The notes beneath the pieces were generated by a model. The model worked only from the letters and a program-made list of their open reading frames with translations, did not search any database and was not told where the DNA came from. Position numbers and translations under genes: made by a program. This document shows, piece by piece, positions 54,867 to 64,000 of a DNA stretch of 64,000 bases; the stretch's first letter is position 1; each line of letters opens with the position of its first letter. Source of the DNA: Pyrenochaeta sp. MPI-SDFR-AT-0127 (Eukaryota; Ascomycota; Dothideomycetes; Pleosporales; Cucurbitariaceae); assembly GCA_020747015.1 (NCBI GenBank), contig JAGTJM010000005.1, positions 124,001 through 188,000 of the forward strand, given 5' to 3'.

Positions 54867-55582
54867 GTAGCATTATACTACTCGTGTTTTATATGCTATA
54901 TATTAGACCAAGGATTTGTGAAACTTAGGTGTGAAGTCTATATGACTGCAGCGTAAGGGACACTCATGCAGACATGCAGTTTACTCTCGGTAGATATTGG
55001 AACACTACTCAATTTTGATCATTATATTCATTTCAGATTGCCCGAATTTAGGCGCCAATCAATCTCTTAATTCTTAACATGCTCCTCATCACGCTAAATC
55101 TGCTCCTACTTCACTATTGAAAGCTCACCCGCTACTTATGGCCCTCTTAGCTCGTTCTCTTGATAATGTTTTGGCAATATGTTGATATGCATAACAACTA
55201 CCTTAAATCTGCGTTCTATATTACAATTCTCTCCATGAAATAGCTTCATCTGCTATTGAAGCTCCTGCTCTTGCTCCAGTTTCCGCGCAGGTACTCGTAA
55301 ACCTGATTCATACTTCGCGTTGGCAGATAAGCTGTCTTGTCCAAATTGTGATTGTATAGTTTCCTTTCATGGCCATTTAAGATCACGAATTCCTTCAATT
55401 AATCCGTCCGACAGCCCAAGATTGGATTGTTATTTATACAGATGGTCTGGACCCTTATGTGGTAGAATCTGAACATCCATACAGCTCTAGGGCAACCCTA
55501 TTTGCTAAGTATTCAATGCTTAACACCTAACTATCTTAAAATGATTACCGGTTGAATGTTCACTCATCACAGACATGAGCCT
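54867..55582. other. Intergenic between convergent VAO and rhodopsin-like genes
   Basis: An AT-rich stretch with CT-rich patches holds the 3' regions of the two genes. No coding region was recognised. Confidence 0.5.
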
Positions 55583-57021
55583 TCAGACACGGCTAGATTT
55601 CTTGTGATCCCAGTCCATCTCTTGACTCTGTTTGTGACGTAGGCTGGTCGAGGTAACCGTGTATTTGGTTTCTTTAATGATATTCTTCTGACTATCGCCA
55701 TCGCTATGATCAAGGTCGTTGTCACCCAAGGTTTGAAAAGTATCCATCATAATGGCTGATCGCGACGGGGCCTTCCTGCTGTGAGATCCCGTTGGATATG
55801 CGTTGCCCGACGCGGCTGGGGCAGTGGAGCTCGTGGTTATCCTAATACGAAGGGACAGAAGGGGGCGAAGTGCGGGTAGAGAGCCGGCAATGATGCCAAT
55901 ACCCTCTTCTAGTAGCGACCAGAAGCCGATTTTCCCAGTGCTGTACATGAATTCTCCAGGGTCGCTGTAGAGCGTGAGATACTTGAGGCGGACAATCGTT
56001 GCGCACGATGCACTAATTGAATCAGAACCAGCCATACACTATGATGAGTAGGATGGGAAACTTACAAAGAGGCAAGCGCAAGCATGACAGCAACTGAACT
56101 CTTAACTTTGCCTTTCTGAAACAAAGAGAAGGCAAAAGTCAGCTCAGTTTTTCAAAATGCAGTGATGAACAGCCGAAATTACTTGCGAACAGTACACAGG
56201 AGATTGCGCAGTGTTGCTCGCATAAATTCTATCGTAGAATATGCACTTGATCTCGAAAGCACTTACCATCTGTACATTCCACAGCAAAACAGCAGGCATA
56301 ATTGAAAGACTAAAGTCCGTAAGAATCTCAATCGCTGAGAAGAACAAGCTGACGTTCGTGTTCAGCTGGAGATTGCAGGTGCCCTTCGACTCACCCCACA
56401 GGGTGTTGATGGGATGACCTGCTCGCCTGTCAGTACCTAGTAACATCCTCGTGACACGAGTTGAACATACAGATATTCGCAATACCAATACAGAATACAA
56501 GAGCGGCAATGATGGTGGCACCAATGAGTGCCCATAATGTCCATACAAATGGCTTGCGAGCAACGGCAATTCGTAGAAGCGTCACGGCAACGCTGATCTT
56601 GATGAACATGGCGCTTACTGCATAAAAGTACTCTGCAATGTAGAAATACTTCAACAATCAGTTCTGAGCTTTGTGTCTTGTTATCAGGAACGTTTGAAGG
56701 GGCATACTTTGATCCCTCTCGAAATCGTCAAGGGAGGGAGATCACGAGCAAATTGTCCGGCGCCGTAGTAGCTACAAACAATGCACAGGGCGGCTGTGAC
56801 CGAAAAAAGAATCTTGAATACGCATTAGCCTGCCCTTTGACCTGGCTCGTTGCTTGTATACGTACAATGCCAGCAAGCATGAAGTAGTCGTCCGTGCCGA
56901 ATGCTTTCCTCCATACCCGCACCCCAACGCGCATAGAGAAAACGATCCAACTCAACACAAGCAAGATAATCGCACCATATAGAAGCGCCACCCCATCTCC
57001 CGCTACCTCGACGGTGATCAT
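55583..57021 (-). CDS. Fungal rhodopsin-like seven-helix membrane protein (PTH11-like class)
   Basis: Six exons (56862-57021, 56708-56793, 56471-56648, 56267-56418, 56066-56115, 55583-56012) join in phase to 351 residues. The helices include LLYGAIILLVLSWIVFSMRV, YFMLAGIVPALCIVCSYYGA, AEYFYAVSAMFIKISVAVTL, WALIGATIIAALVFCIGIAN, SLFFSAIEILTDFSLSIMPA and VKSSVAVMLALASFASCATI. Family hallmarks are GTDDYFML, the Cys in KGTCN, FSAIEILTDFSLSIMP and YSTGKIGFWSLLEEGIGIIA. This is the fungal rhodopsin-like integral membrane family, whose members include G-protein-coupled-receptor-like surface sensors. The cytosolic tail (about 80 residues, HSDGDSQKNIIKETKY) is charged. It diverges from the SDR gene at 57997. 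Confidence 0.85.
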
Positions 57022-57996
57022 ATCTGTGGCCAGGCGGAATGGAATGTATGTGAATCAAGGATAGTCAGAAGTATAAACGAGAAAATGCGAAGAACAAGCG
57101 GGTCGCCAGATTTCTATACTCAAGTGAAGGTGGCAAACATACAGAAGGGCGACAATCGCTCCATTGATCTCCTTACTCGTGTGAGTGGGTAGCCGTGGTG
57201 TCAAAAATGCGGTTGATCCTGCACATCTGCTCCAGATTTGACCTAACGTGATACTTAGCACCGGCATTTAGTTCCGGCGGTTTTCGAAAATTTCCCTAAA
57301 GGGGCCCACACGGCTGACGGTTTAACAGTATAGGGCCGAATGCTTGAGACGCGGAAGCTTAGGACTCGTGTACAAGCAAGCTAAGTCTACATGGCATTCC
57401 ATAGTTCTCTTCTCACGGGATGTAGTGGCAGCTAATGTTGCGTTTTCATTCTTCAGAGATGCTCCATTTGTCTGATGTTTAAGCAAAGCTGCTTCCAACT
57501 TTGTTTTTGTTCGTCTCCCGAGTGTCATCAGTTGAGGTCTCCACTATCATGGGGGCCCTGGGCCGGCACGTTCCATGTTGGGCTACGGCCTGGTCCCGAA
57601 CGTGGGGACACGCCCAAAAGCGACCAGACTGACAGCGTGCATTCCTGCACATCGCAAAATCTGTGCTCAAATTGTAGGGTTGCCACGGCCCATAGTGTTT
57701 GTTATGATGCCTTTTGTGTTCTATGCGAATCCTAATTCGCGTTGAAAGTCGAGCCTCCAGAGAGTAATTCTTAGTACGGTAAGAGAAATTTGCTACCCAT
57801 GCACGTCGCAAGTGGCCGTTGCGTTTGCGGGACATTCCCGTGTGCCGGTTTGACGTTCACCCCTCCCGCTAAGCTACTCCTGCTTAACTCACAGAAGCGG
57901 TCATCCTAGTGACCTGATTCGTGTTCCAGACCCCGTCTACTTTTGTGCCTCGTTCATACTTCCCCGTTGCCCACACACAAATCCAACTTCCCCGCT
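57022..57996. other. Divergent promoter region, rhodopsin-like and SDR genes
   Basis: A 975-bp region with no convincing coding signal. Small ORFs on both strands at 57055-57835 do not resemble known proteins. The length would allow shared regulation of two cluster genes. Confidence 0.5.
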
Positions 57997-58956
57997 ATGG
58001 CCGAATTTCAAATTAAGGATGGAGATCTGATCGGCTTCAACGGCAAGGTTGCTGTTATCACAGGTAATACTTGCCGACTCAAGATAGCACCTGTAATCCA
58101 ACTGACATCGTCGCAGGTGGTTCTTCAGGTATTGGGCTTGCTACAGTCGAGTTGCTGGCATCTCTCGGCGCGCTAGTTGTCAGCGGCGACATTCAAGCGC
58201 CTCCAGCGACTGGCGATTTCTTCTTCGTACAGACTGATGTCAGAAAGTGGGAAGACCTAACGAGGCTTTTCAAGTCAGCAAAGGACAAATATGGCAGAGT
58301 CGACTACGTCTTCGCTAATGCTGGAATTGGTCCCCGTGCCGACTACCTGAACCTTGGAGTCGATGAGAATGGCAACCTGAAGGAGCCAAATAAGGACACC
58401 TTGGACGTCAATCTGAACAGCGTGGTCAATACTGTCACAATCGCTGCTCACTACTTGAGGGCCCAGGCTGAAGGCGGCTCTGTTGTGATCATGGGATCCA
58501 GCACGGGCTTGCACCCTGTCCGCGCTGTCGATTATGGTGAGTGATCACCATTCCGTCTTTGTTTATGTTTTCCTTTTTGCTCATAACTACACCCCAGCAA
58601 CGGCCAAGTCAGGCGTTCTCGGCTTCGGTCGCGGCTTCGCGCGGCTGGTGGAAGCAGCTGGTCTTCCGATACGCATCAACACTCTCGCCCCCTCATGGAC
58701 AGCAACCCAAGTATTACCCGATTTGAAGAATCTTCTGGCCGCGGTCTCGCAGAATTGCCAGCCAACCTCTGTGGTTGCCCGTGCCGTCGCATATTTGATG
58801 GCTGATAAGTCTAGACATGGAGACGTCATCTTTGTCTGTGATGGCAAATACACGGAGATAGAGAAAGCGGTGCTCGCTCCGGCGTATGAGACTATCAAGG
58901 GAGACTCACTTAGCGACGATGCTGTTCTAGCGAAAGTGCTTGCATTAGGGGGCTAG
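57997..58956 (+). CDS. Short-chain dehydrogenase/reductase
   Basis: Three exons (57997-58063, 58117-58536, 58598-58956; introns of 53 and 61 nt) give 281 residues. The cofactor loop is restored across intron 1: VAVITG / GSSGIGLATVELLAS (T-G-x3-G-I-G). FANAG and the Ser of VVIMGSSTG follow. Intron 2 splits the catalytic Y-x3-K: VDY / ATAKSG. The C-terminal part (LPIRINTLAPSWTATQVLPD, then KSRHGDVIFVCDGKYTEIEK) has the usual SDR positions for the catalytic tetrad and substrate loop. Such enzymes oxidise alcohols or reduce ketones with NAD(P). The substrate is unknown. It fits a downstream step after a vanillyl- or alkylphenol-type oxidation. Confidence 0.92.
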
Positions 58957-59480
58957 GACGCGAATAGTACGTTTAGCTTCCGATGACTAGGCTCACGAAT
59001 TGATACGATTTGACTACCGTTGGGTATTCGGCTACATTATTTCGAAGTTACGGAAGAGACCTTGGGAAGAAAGCTGCGACTCAGCGATAGCTGCCTGTCA
59101 GATTGACTCCTGCGCCTGCTTCTGTTGAATTTGCAGTAAATGGAAGACATTGCTTAGCAAATATTTTTGAGCACGAATTGTGTCATAAGAACGATAATAT
59201 GAGTCTATAATGCTACAGCTCTAGGCAACGGCATTTCCCAAGCTTGTATCTGGTTATAAACCACAACTTCCTAAGATGATGGCACGCTTGCCGCTGTTAT
59301 CAGGGTCCGCAGAGCCCTGACGAAGAAAATGCGGAGTGAAATCCGAACCCACAATACAGCTACAACATAATTAATTGGTGAATGGTATAGCCGTCTATGA
59401 AGATTTCTTGATTAAGAACACTTGCATCGAGCATCAGGACCATTGTTTATAATGTAAAAAATTGCCTTCAAGCTATAGGG
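58957..59480. other. Intergenic between convergent SDR and flavin monooxygenase
   Basis: This is the 3' region of two genes. Nothing else was recognised. Confidence 0.6.
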
Positions 59481-60929
59481 CTATCTATCAGCTTTCAACT
59501 TCTTCCTCTCTGACGTTTCGTTTTCCGCATCGAGGGTTCTTTTCCCGTTGAAAACGGACGTCGCACCTTTACTGTTGATTGCAACACTGGCGCCTTGGTC
59601 GAAAAACTGGTTTATCGGTCTGGGAAGTCCAAGATGCTCTCGTAGCGTTGTTCCTCCATAGTCTTTCCGGAAAAGTCCTTTCTGTTGTAGCTCTGGGATC
59701 AACTTTTGTGTGACTGCTTCCAGTCCTTCAGGCAGGAATGGAAATGTAACTGTAAACCCATCTGCTGCTTCTTCTTCTAACCAGTTTCCCATCTCATCAG
59801 CGATTGTCTCCGCAGTTCCAACAAAAGCTAGGCCAGAGTAACCTCCGTAACGACCAGCAAGTTGCCGAATGGTAAGTCCTTCCTTCTCCGCGAGCTTGAA
59901 GACACTGGCTCGACTTGTATGGCTTGCATTGGTTGCAGGAAGGTCCTCCTCGGACGGAAGTGGGCCATCTGGATCGAAACCCGATGCATCTGTACCTAGC
60001 GAAATTGACAACGAGGATATTGCGCTGTCATAGTGGACGAAACTGTCTAACTTTAAACGTATTTGCTGGGCGTGTTCTACCGAATCGCCGACGATCACCA
60101 TCGCAGCGGGCAGAATCTTGATATGATTGGGGTTGCGACCAGCTACTTTTGTGCGACTCTTGATGTCGGCATACAAACTCTGGCCAGCTTCAAGATCACG
60201 AGGTGAGCAGAATACCACCTCAGCGGTCTCGGCTGCCAATTGACGACCGGGTTCCGACTGTCCAGCCTGTACGATGACCGGCCACCCCTGAATCGGTCTC
60301 GCGATATTTAAGGGTCCCTTAACATTCAGATCATCGCCCTTGTGATTCAGTGTGTGTATTTTTTGAGGATCAACGTAGACCCCACTTTCGGGATCACGGA
60401 TGAAGGCATCATCGGCAAAGCTATCCCATAAGCCAGTCACAACATCATAGAACTCTCTTGCGCGCTTATAACGTTCGCTGTGTTGCATATGCTCGTCGAT
60501 TCCAAAGTTTTTGGATGATTCCGGATTGCCCGTTGTGACGATGTTCCATGCTGCCCTACCTTCGCTAAGATGATCCAGGCTTGCGAATCGACGTGCAATA
60601 TGGTACGGCTCATCGTATGTTGTAGATGCAGTTGCTGCCAGTCCGATCTTTTCCGTGACTTGTGATAACGCCGAGAGTAATGTGAAGGGCTCGAACGAAG
60701 TCACGGTGTGACTGCGCTTCAATGCTTCTATCGGCATGTTGAGCACAGCTAGATGGTCGGCCATGAAGAACGCGTCAAATTTCGCAGCTTCAAGCAGTTT
60801 TATAAAGTATTTGAGGTGTTTTAGGTTGAAGTTGGCATCGGGGTAGGCGCCTGGGTACCGCCATGCTCCTGTATGGAGGGAGACGGGTCGCATGAAAGCA
60901 GTCAAATGAAGTTGTTTTGATGGCGGCAT
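59481..60929 (-). CDS. NtaA/SnaA/DszA-family FMN-dependent monooxygenase
   Basis: An intronless ORF of 482 residues beginning MPPSKQLHLTAFMRPVSLHT. The family signature is clear: GAWRYPGAYPDANFNLKHLK, KFDAFFMADHLAVLN, SFEPFTLLSALSQVTEKIGL, ASTTYDEPYHIARRFASLDH, SEGRAAWNIVTTGNPESSKN, FGIDEHMQHSERYKRAREFY and IQGWPVIVQAGQSEPGRQLA. These are TIM-barrel, bacterial-luciferase-like enzymes that use reduced FMN from a partner reductase to attack xenobiotics (nitrilotriacetate, dibenzothiophene sulfone, antibiotic precursors). The basic C-terminal tail (TSERKKLKADR) is extra to the family core. Intronless and bacterial in type, it is a plausible horizontally acquired gene, although many fungi now carry such genes. 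Its place at the end of the oxidoreductase run suggests a shared substrate. Confidence 0.9.
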   Translation of the reverse strand: MPPSKQLHLTAFMRPVSLHTGAWRYPGAYPDANFNLKHLKYFIKLLEAAKFDAFFMADHLAVLNMPIEALKRSHTVTSFEPFTLLSALSQVTEKIGLAATASTTYDEPYHIARRFASLDHLSEGRAAWNIVTTGNPESSKNFGIDEHMQHSERYKRAREFYDVVTGLWDSFADDAFIRDPESGVYVDPQKIHTLNHKGDDLNVKGPLNIARPIQGWPVIVQAGQSEPGRQLAAETAEVVFCSPRDLEAGQSLYADIKSRTKVAGRNPNHIKILPAAMVIVGDSVEHAQQIRLKLDSFVHYDSAISSLSISLGTDASGFDPDGPLPSEEDLPATNASHTSRASVFKLAEKEGLTIRQLAGRYGGYSGLAFVGTAETIADEMGNWLEEEAADGFTVTFPFLPEGLEAVTQKLIPELQQKGLFRKDYGGTTLREHLGLPRPINQFFDQGASVAINSKGATSVFNGKRTLDAENETSERKKLKADR

Positions 60930-61247
60930 GATGGAAGTTGTGTATATGCTACTTCAACAATGGCTTTTCAAAGCTGATAGCATGTCTCGAGAGGTGAGTT
61001 CATTTGGATCTTACTATATGCCAAGGCTTACAAATGCAAGCAGGAGGCGCAATTCTGATGCACGATCACGACATTGTGGTGATGTGGGGTAATTGTACCT
61101 TATCTCAACATGCGGGTACTCTAGAAAATAAGAAATCATAGAATTTGTTTAACTGCCCTATCTTACAAGCGACGGACTTTATATTCTTAAATCCGCCTGA
61201 ATCCGTCAACAGGCACGATAATTGCTTCGGAATGCTGAACCACACGA
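60930..61247. other. Intergenic between monooxygenase and VWA genes
   Basis: About 320 bp: the promoter of the monooxygenase and the 3' region of the VWA gene. Nothing was recognised. Confidence 0.5.
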
Positions 61248-63449
61248 TCATGGCCACCCGCAATAAGCCTCGGTACTGTTGTCGCTTCTGCAGACGGTTC
61301 CAGGGCCACAGTTTAGGTATACAGTACCGCTGTGATCACAGATGAGGAAGCCTGTGCCACAGCATCTTCGTTCCCCGAGAGGCTGACAAGTCGATCCATT
61401 CGGCGTGTCGCAGGTGCTCGTGCTGTTAGAGCCCTGGGGTGGGGTTGCCACGAGTTTGACTGAATACAAGCTTGTGGCATTGGTGGCAGTGGTTAAGATA
61501 CTTAACTCAAGTTCCATGTCGGTTGCAGCGTCATAAACGATTGTGGCTCTTCCCTGATCGTTTGTTGCCTCCCTAGCTAGCTCCTGAGACTGGCGCACAT
61601 CATACAAGGCCACGTCTAGTGTAGCACCACCCGTAGTTTGGATTTCAAAGGTTAGACTTTGTCCCGACTTCGCATGATATGTAAAAATATCTGGTCCTCG
61701 GGCAGCCGAAGCAAGGCCGTAGACGGTAACGCCCTGGAAAAGAGGTCCACCATTATTAGCGCCGATGCTGTCGATATTCGTGGGTCCGCGGGCGATGATG
61801 AGTTCAATAAAGGACTGTTGAGCTTCTGCAGAGTCGATAATGCTAAAGACGCCACCAGTTCTTAGAACTGCTTCAAGCAGTTCGGTAGGAACAGAGGTAG
61901 TATTGCTTTGTCGAGGATAGAGGGCCCGAGTTCGGCGTCTTGGTACTGGGTTTGCGGGCGGAGAAAGAAATCCAACACTGACACGAATGCCACGGTCGTA
62001 GGCTAAACCAAGTGCCGCCGCAAATGCTGAGATGTCGCTATCTTGACCGTCGGTCAATACGACGATTCCAGCGTTCTCCTGACGCTCATTTGGGTCAGTC
62101 GAGCCTCTAGTGAGCTCCTCCATACCGACATAGATGCCCCTGCCAATAAAAGTACCACCAACTGCATCGATGCCATCGAAGCTCACCGATGCCGGATCTC
62201 CCAACGGATAAATAACCCGAGCATTTGAATCAAAGTCGATAACCGCAACACGGTCGGGAACATTATCTGGGGAGGCTCCAGCTTCAGGGACAAGTGTTGA
62301 GACAAAAGCTTGGGCGGCGGCTATCCGCAGAAATCCCGGGTCTGTTTGTTTATTCGAGCCTGAGCTGTCGATGACAAGAGCGATTTTTCGGCCTGTGCAG
62401 TCTTTCCATGGCTGATCTCTGACCAGTGAGCATACCATGCGGCCAGCCCGCTTAGGCCCGTATGTTGCTACCAGTTGGGCACGGAAATCGCTCCATTGAC
62501 GTCGTGTGTCGACGATAGCAGCCTCAACAGCAAGTTCGAAATTACGGGCAATTCGTCCTCTCGGAGTGATAGGCGCGCTGGTAAGACTATTCGGTGGTGG
62601 TATGGATACGCCAGGCATCAAGTTGATGGCACCTTGATCCTTGTTCAAAACTGCGTGCGTAAGAAGTCGTCCCTGTGCAATGCACTCGATTTCGCCGGTC
62701 AAGTCAACAGTAGGATCTCCCATAGGACCGCTGGCTCCTAAGGCAATGAAACACCCAGTAGCCAGATCAGGCGGTACTGTAGCGCTCATTCCACCTCTCA
62801 GGCTGAGTAAAGGCGCTGGTGCGGGTAGGTGCAGCCCAGGAGGATTCGTGTGTGAGATAGGCTTAGTGTCATCATGGTTGTCCACCCAGTTGCTATGGGT
62901 GTAAAAGTCCTGGACACCGTGTAACGCTCGGCCTAGACCGTCCAGCGCATTACACTTCGCGCGGTCGGGAACTCCACCCACGAATGTACATTGTCGTTCG
63001 TTAACGTTTGTTTCGCTTTTGATGACATTATTCTTCTCATCCAGCAGTCCGCTAGCAGCAGCTGTACCCTCGTGGAATCGTTGCGATAGGTGCCCAATAC
63101 ACTTTCGAAGAGCATCTGTCGCTTCGGCGCGACTGCGAGGGTACGTGCCAGAAATTCCATATTTGGCATGATCTATAAAGTCGACATCGTCACAATGGGG
63201 CAAGGGATCCAGGTTCTCGCCAGCGTCAGGTGATCCTACCGCACCCACTGTACCATCCTTGCCGGCAAGTTGATCGATGGATAAAGGTTCGAAACAGTCT
63301 CCAGTAGTCTTTTTGCCGGCAGGGCACTCCAGCGCGACGCGAGTTATACGCTCATGCTCAGCGCCAGGGCCCAACATGCCGAAGGATTGCACCCGGGAAG
63401 GGAGAAGTAACAGGCATAATGTACTCCAGGCCAAAGTCTCGCGTAACAT
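61248..63449 (-). CDS. Secreted von Willebrand factor A protein with HET-C-like N-terminus (VWA7-like)
   Basis: An intronless ORF of 733 residues. A signal peptide (MLRETLAWSTLCLLLLPSRV) is followed by an N-terminal domain with LGPGAEHERITRVALECP and RALHGVQDFYTHSNWVDN (about 174-191). Histidine-rich text of this kind is found in HET-C and zinc-dependent phospholipase C-like folds. A von Willebrand A domain starts near residue 355 with the MIDAS motif DSSGS (361-365, ligands D361, S363, S365), and continues with GGTFIGRGIYVGMEEL and IVVLTDGQDSD. Then comes a beta-sandwich-like region (TYHAKSGQSLTFEIQTTGGA) and a C-terminal Cys-rich segment (GERRCCGTGFLICDHSGTVY). The combination is like animal VWA7. 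Function in fungi is unknown; extracellular adhesion or binding is likely. It may belong to self/non-self contact, as HET-C does, but this is inference. Confidence 0.85.
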   Translation of the reverse strand: MLRETLAWSTLCLLLLPSRVQSFGMLGPGAEHERITRVALECPAGKKTTGDCFEPLSIDQLAGKDGTVGAVGSPDAGENLDPLPHCDDVDFIDHAKYGISGTYPRSRAEATDALRKCIGHLSQRFHEGTAAASGLLDEKNNVIKSETNVNERQCTFVGGVPDRAKCNALDGLGRALHGVQDFYTHSNWVDNHDDTKPISHTNPPGLHLPAPAPLLSLRGGMSATVPPDLATGCFIALGASGPMGDPTVDLTGEIECIAQGRLLTHAVLNKDQGAINLMPGVSIPPPNSLTSAPITPRGRIARNFELAVEAAIVDTRRQWSDFRAQLVATYGPKRAGRMVCSLVRDQPWKDCTGRKIALVIDSSGSNKQTDPGFLRIAAAQAFVSTLVPEAGASPDNVPDRVAVIDFDSNARVIYPLGDPASVSFDGIDAVGGTFIGRGIYVGMEELTRGSTDPNERQENAGIVVLTDGQDSDISAFAAALGLAYDRGIRVSVGFLSPPANPVPRRRTRALYPRQSNTTSVPTELLEAVLRTGGVFSIIDSAEAQQSFIELIIARGPTNIDSIGANNGGPLFQGVTVYGLASAARGPDIFTYHAKSGQSLTFEIQTTGGATLDVALYDVRQSQELAREATNDQGRATIVYDAATDMELELSILTTATNATSLYSVKLVATPPQGSNSTSTCDTPNGSTCQPLGERRCCGTGFLICDHSGTVYLNCGPGTVCRSDNSTEAYCGWP

Positions 63450-64000
63450 GGCGTGGTCTGCTCCTGATTACGTTACTACTCCAGTTCCAATCAAGAGATA
63501 TGTGAGAAGTTTACCTTGTAGTATGCAGCTGTAGCGACGATCTAGGGTTCCCAGCTGGAAAGTCAAGACTAAAATTATTCTTGTATTGCTTCATAGAATA
63601 AACAAAGCATTCAGGCGTTGTTTCAATAGGCTTTTATGCCCCATATCCCCAGGATAATCGGAGCTAGGACGGTTCGACTTCGCCCTTTGGGCATGTGAAA
63701 CTTGTCTTATTCTCCAATTATAGAGCGAAGGTGTGGTATCGTAGCTGTATGTGATGGCTGTGCGTTCGCCTCCTGACGGTCGTTTCTGTCTTGGACGAAG
63801 TCATCCTCAACCATGAGCTAGGCCGCCACTCTCATGAGCCACATCAACCACACCAGTCTTGGTCTTGGTAGATGATCGTTCGTCAATTGGTCGACTTTTT
63901 CGGCTGAATTGTGCACCCGCCCCTCCAAGGTTTCTTTCTTTGGTGCTCGCGTGGATCAAGAGCTGTGTGTATTGAAAGTGATTGGATAAAAGCAGCCCCA
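63450..64000. other. Terminal intergenic region
   Basis: This is the promoter side of the VWA gene. No coding region was recognised up to the window end. Confidence 0.5.

Noticed and set aside
48650..60929. Polyketide or non-ribosomal peptide cluster
   Set aside because: No ketosynthase, adenylation or other synthase core is present.
1..64000. CRISPR array, bacterial operons, riboswitches
   Set aside because: The sequence is eukaryotic with spliceosomal introns; no regularly spaced repeats were seen.

Overview
The window is about 64 kb of nuclear DNA from a filamentous ascomycete. The genes are monocistronic and lie on both strands. Most introns are 39-70 nt with GTRNGT-like donors, RCTRAY-like branch sites and AG acceptors. 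The families (HET domain, fungal NB-ARC/TPR receptor, Zn2Cys6 regulator, GH62, laccase, fungal rhodopsin-like membrane protein) are typical of Pezizomycotina. The general look of the proteins suggests Dothideomycetes/Pleosporales, but that is inference. I traced about 29 genes by joining exons by hand; several ORFs that look broken become continuous when spliced. Layout: 1-4.9 kb holds housekeeping genes (3' part of a WDR48/UAF1-like gene, the mitochondrial S-adenosylmethionine carrier, a WRAP53/TCAB1-like WD40 protein). 5.4-15.2 kb is an allorecognition/regulated-cell-death island: a HET-domain gene, a small HeLo-like/SesA-type protein, a probable small spliced Cys-rich gene, and an NB-ARC/TPR receptor. 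15.7-16.9 kb encodes RNase P subunit Rpp40. 16.9-23.8 kb is mostly gene-poor, with one Ser/Thr-rich secreted protein. 23.8-43.2 kb holds a laccase, a class I sirtuin, an F-box protein, an aldo-keto reductase, an orphan secreted protein, a Nudix hydrolase, a GST, a multipass glycoprotein, a methyltransferase, a mitochondrial membrane protein and a GH62 arabinofuranosidase. 45-47 kb encodes a secreted metallopeptidase with two tandem Cys-rich C-terminal repeats. 48.6-60.9 kb is a run of oxidoreductases with a Zn2Cys6 regulator (MDR reductase, 8-exon vanillyl-alcohol-oxidase-type flavoprotein, rhodopsin-like membrane protein, SDR, NtaA/SnaA/DszA-type flavin monooxygenase). This looks like a catabolic or tailoring cluster without a polyketide or peptide synthase. 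61.2-63.4 kb encodes a secreted von Willebrand A protein with a HET-C-like N-terminus. The most interesting system is the pair at 9.5-15.2 kb. The NB-ARC/TPR receptor begins with a short Asn/Gln/Thr-rich motif (GAIYNIGN...TQTV). Two imperfect copies of it occur in the C-terminal tail of the neighbouring HeLo-like protein (PALVNASNSQTV and GAVYNNNNTQEV). One copy on the receptor and two on the effector is the architecture of the HET-S/NWD2 amyloid-signalling pair, but with a motif I do not recognise as a named class.
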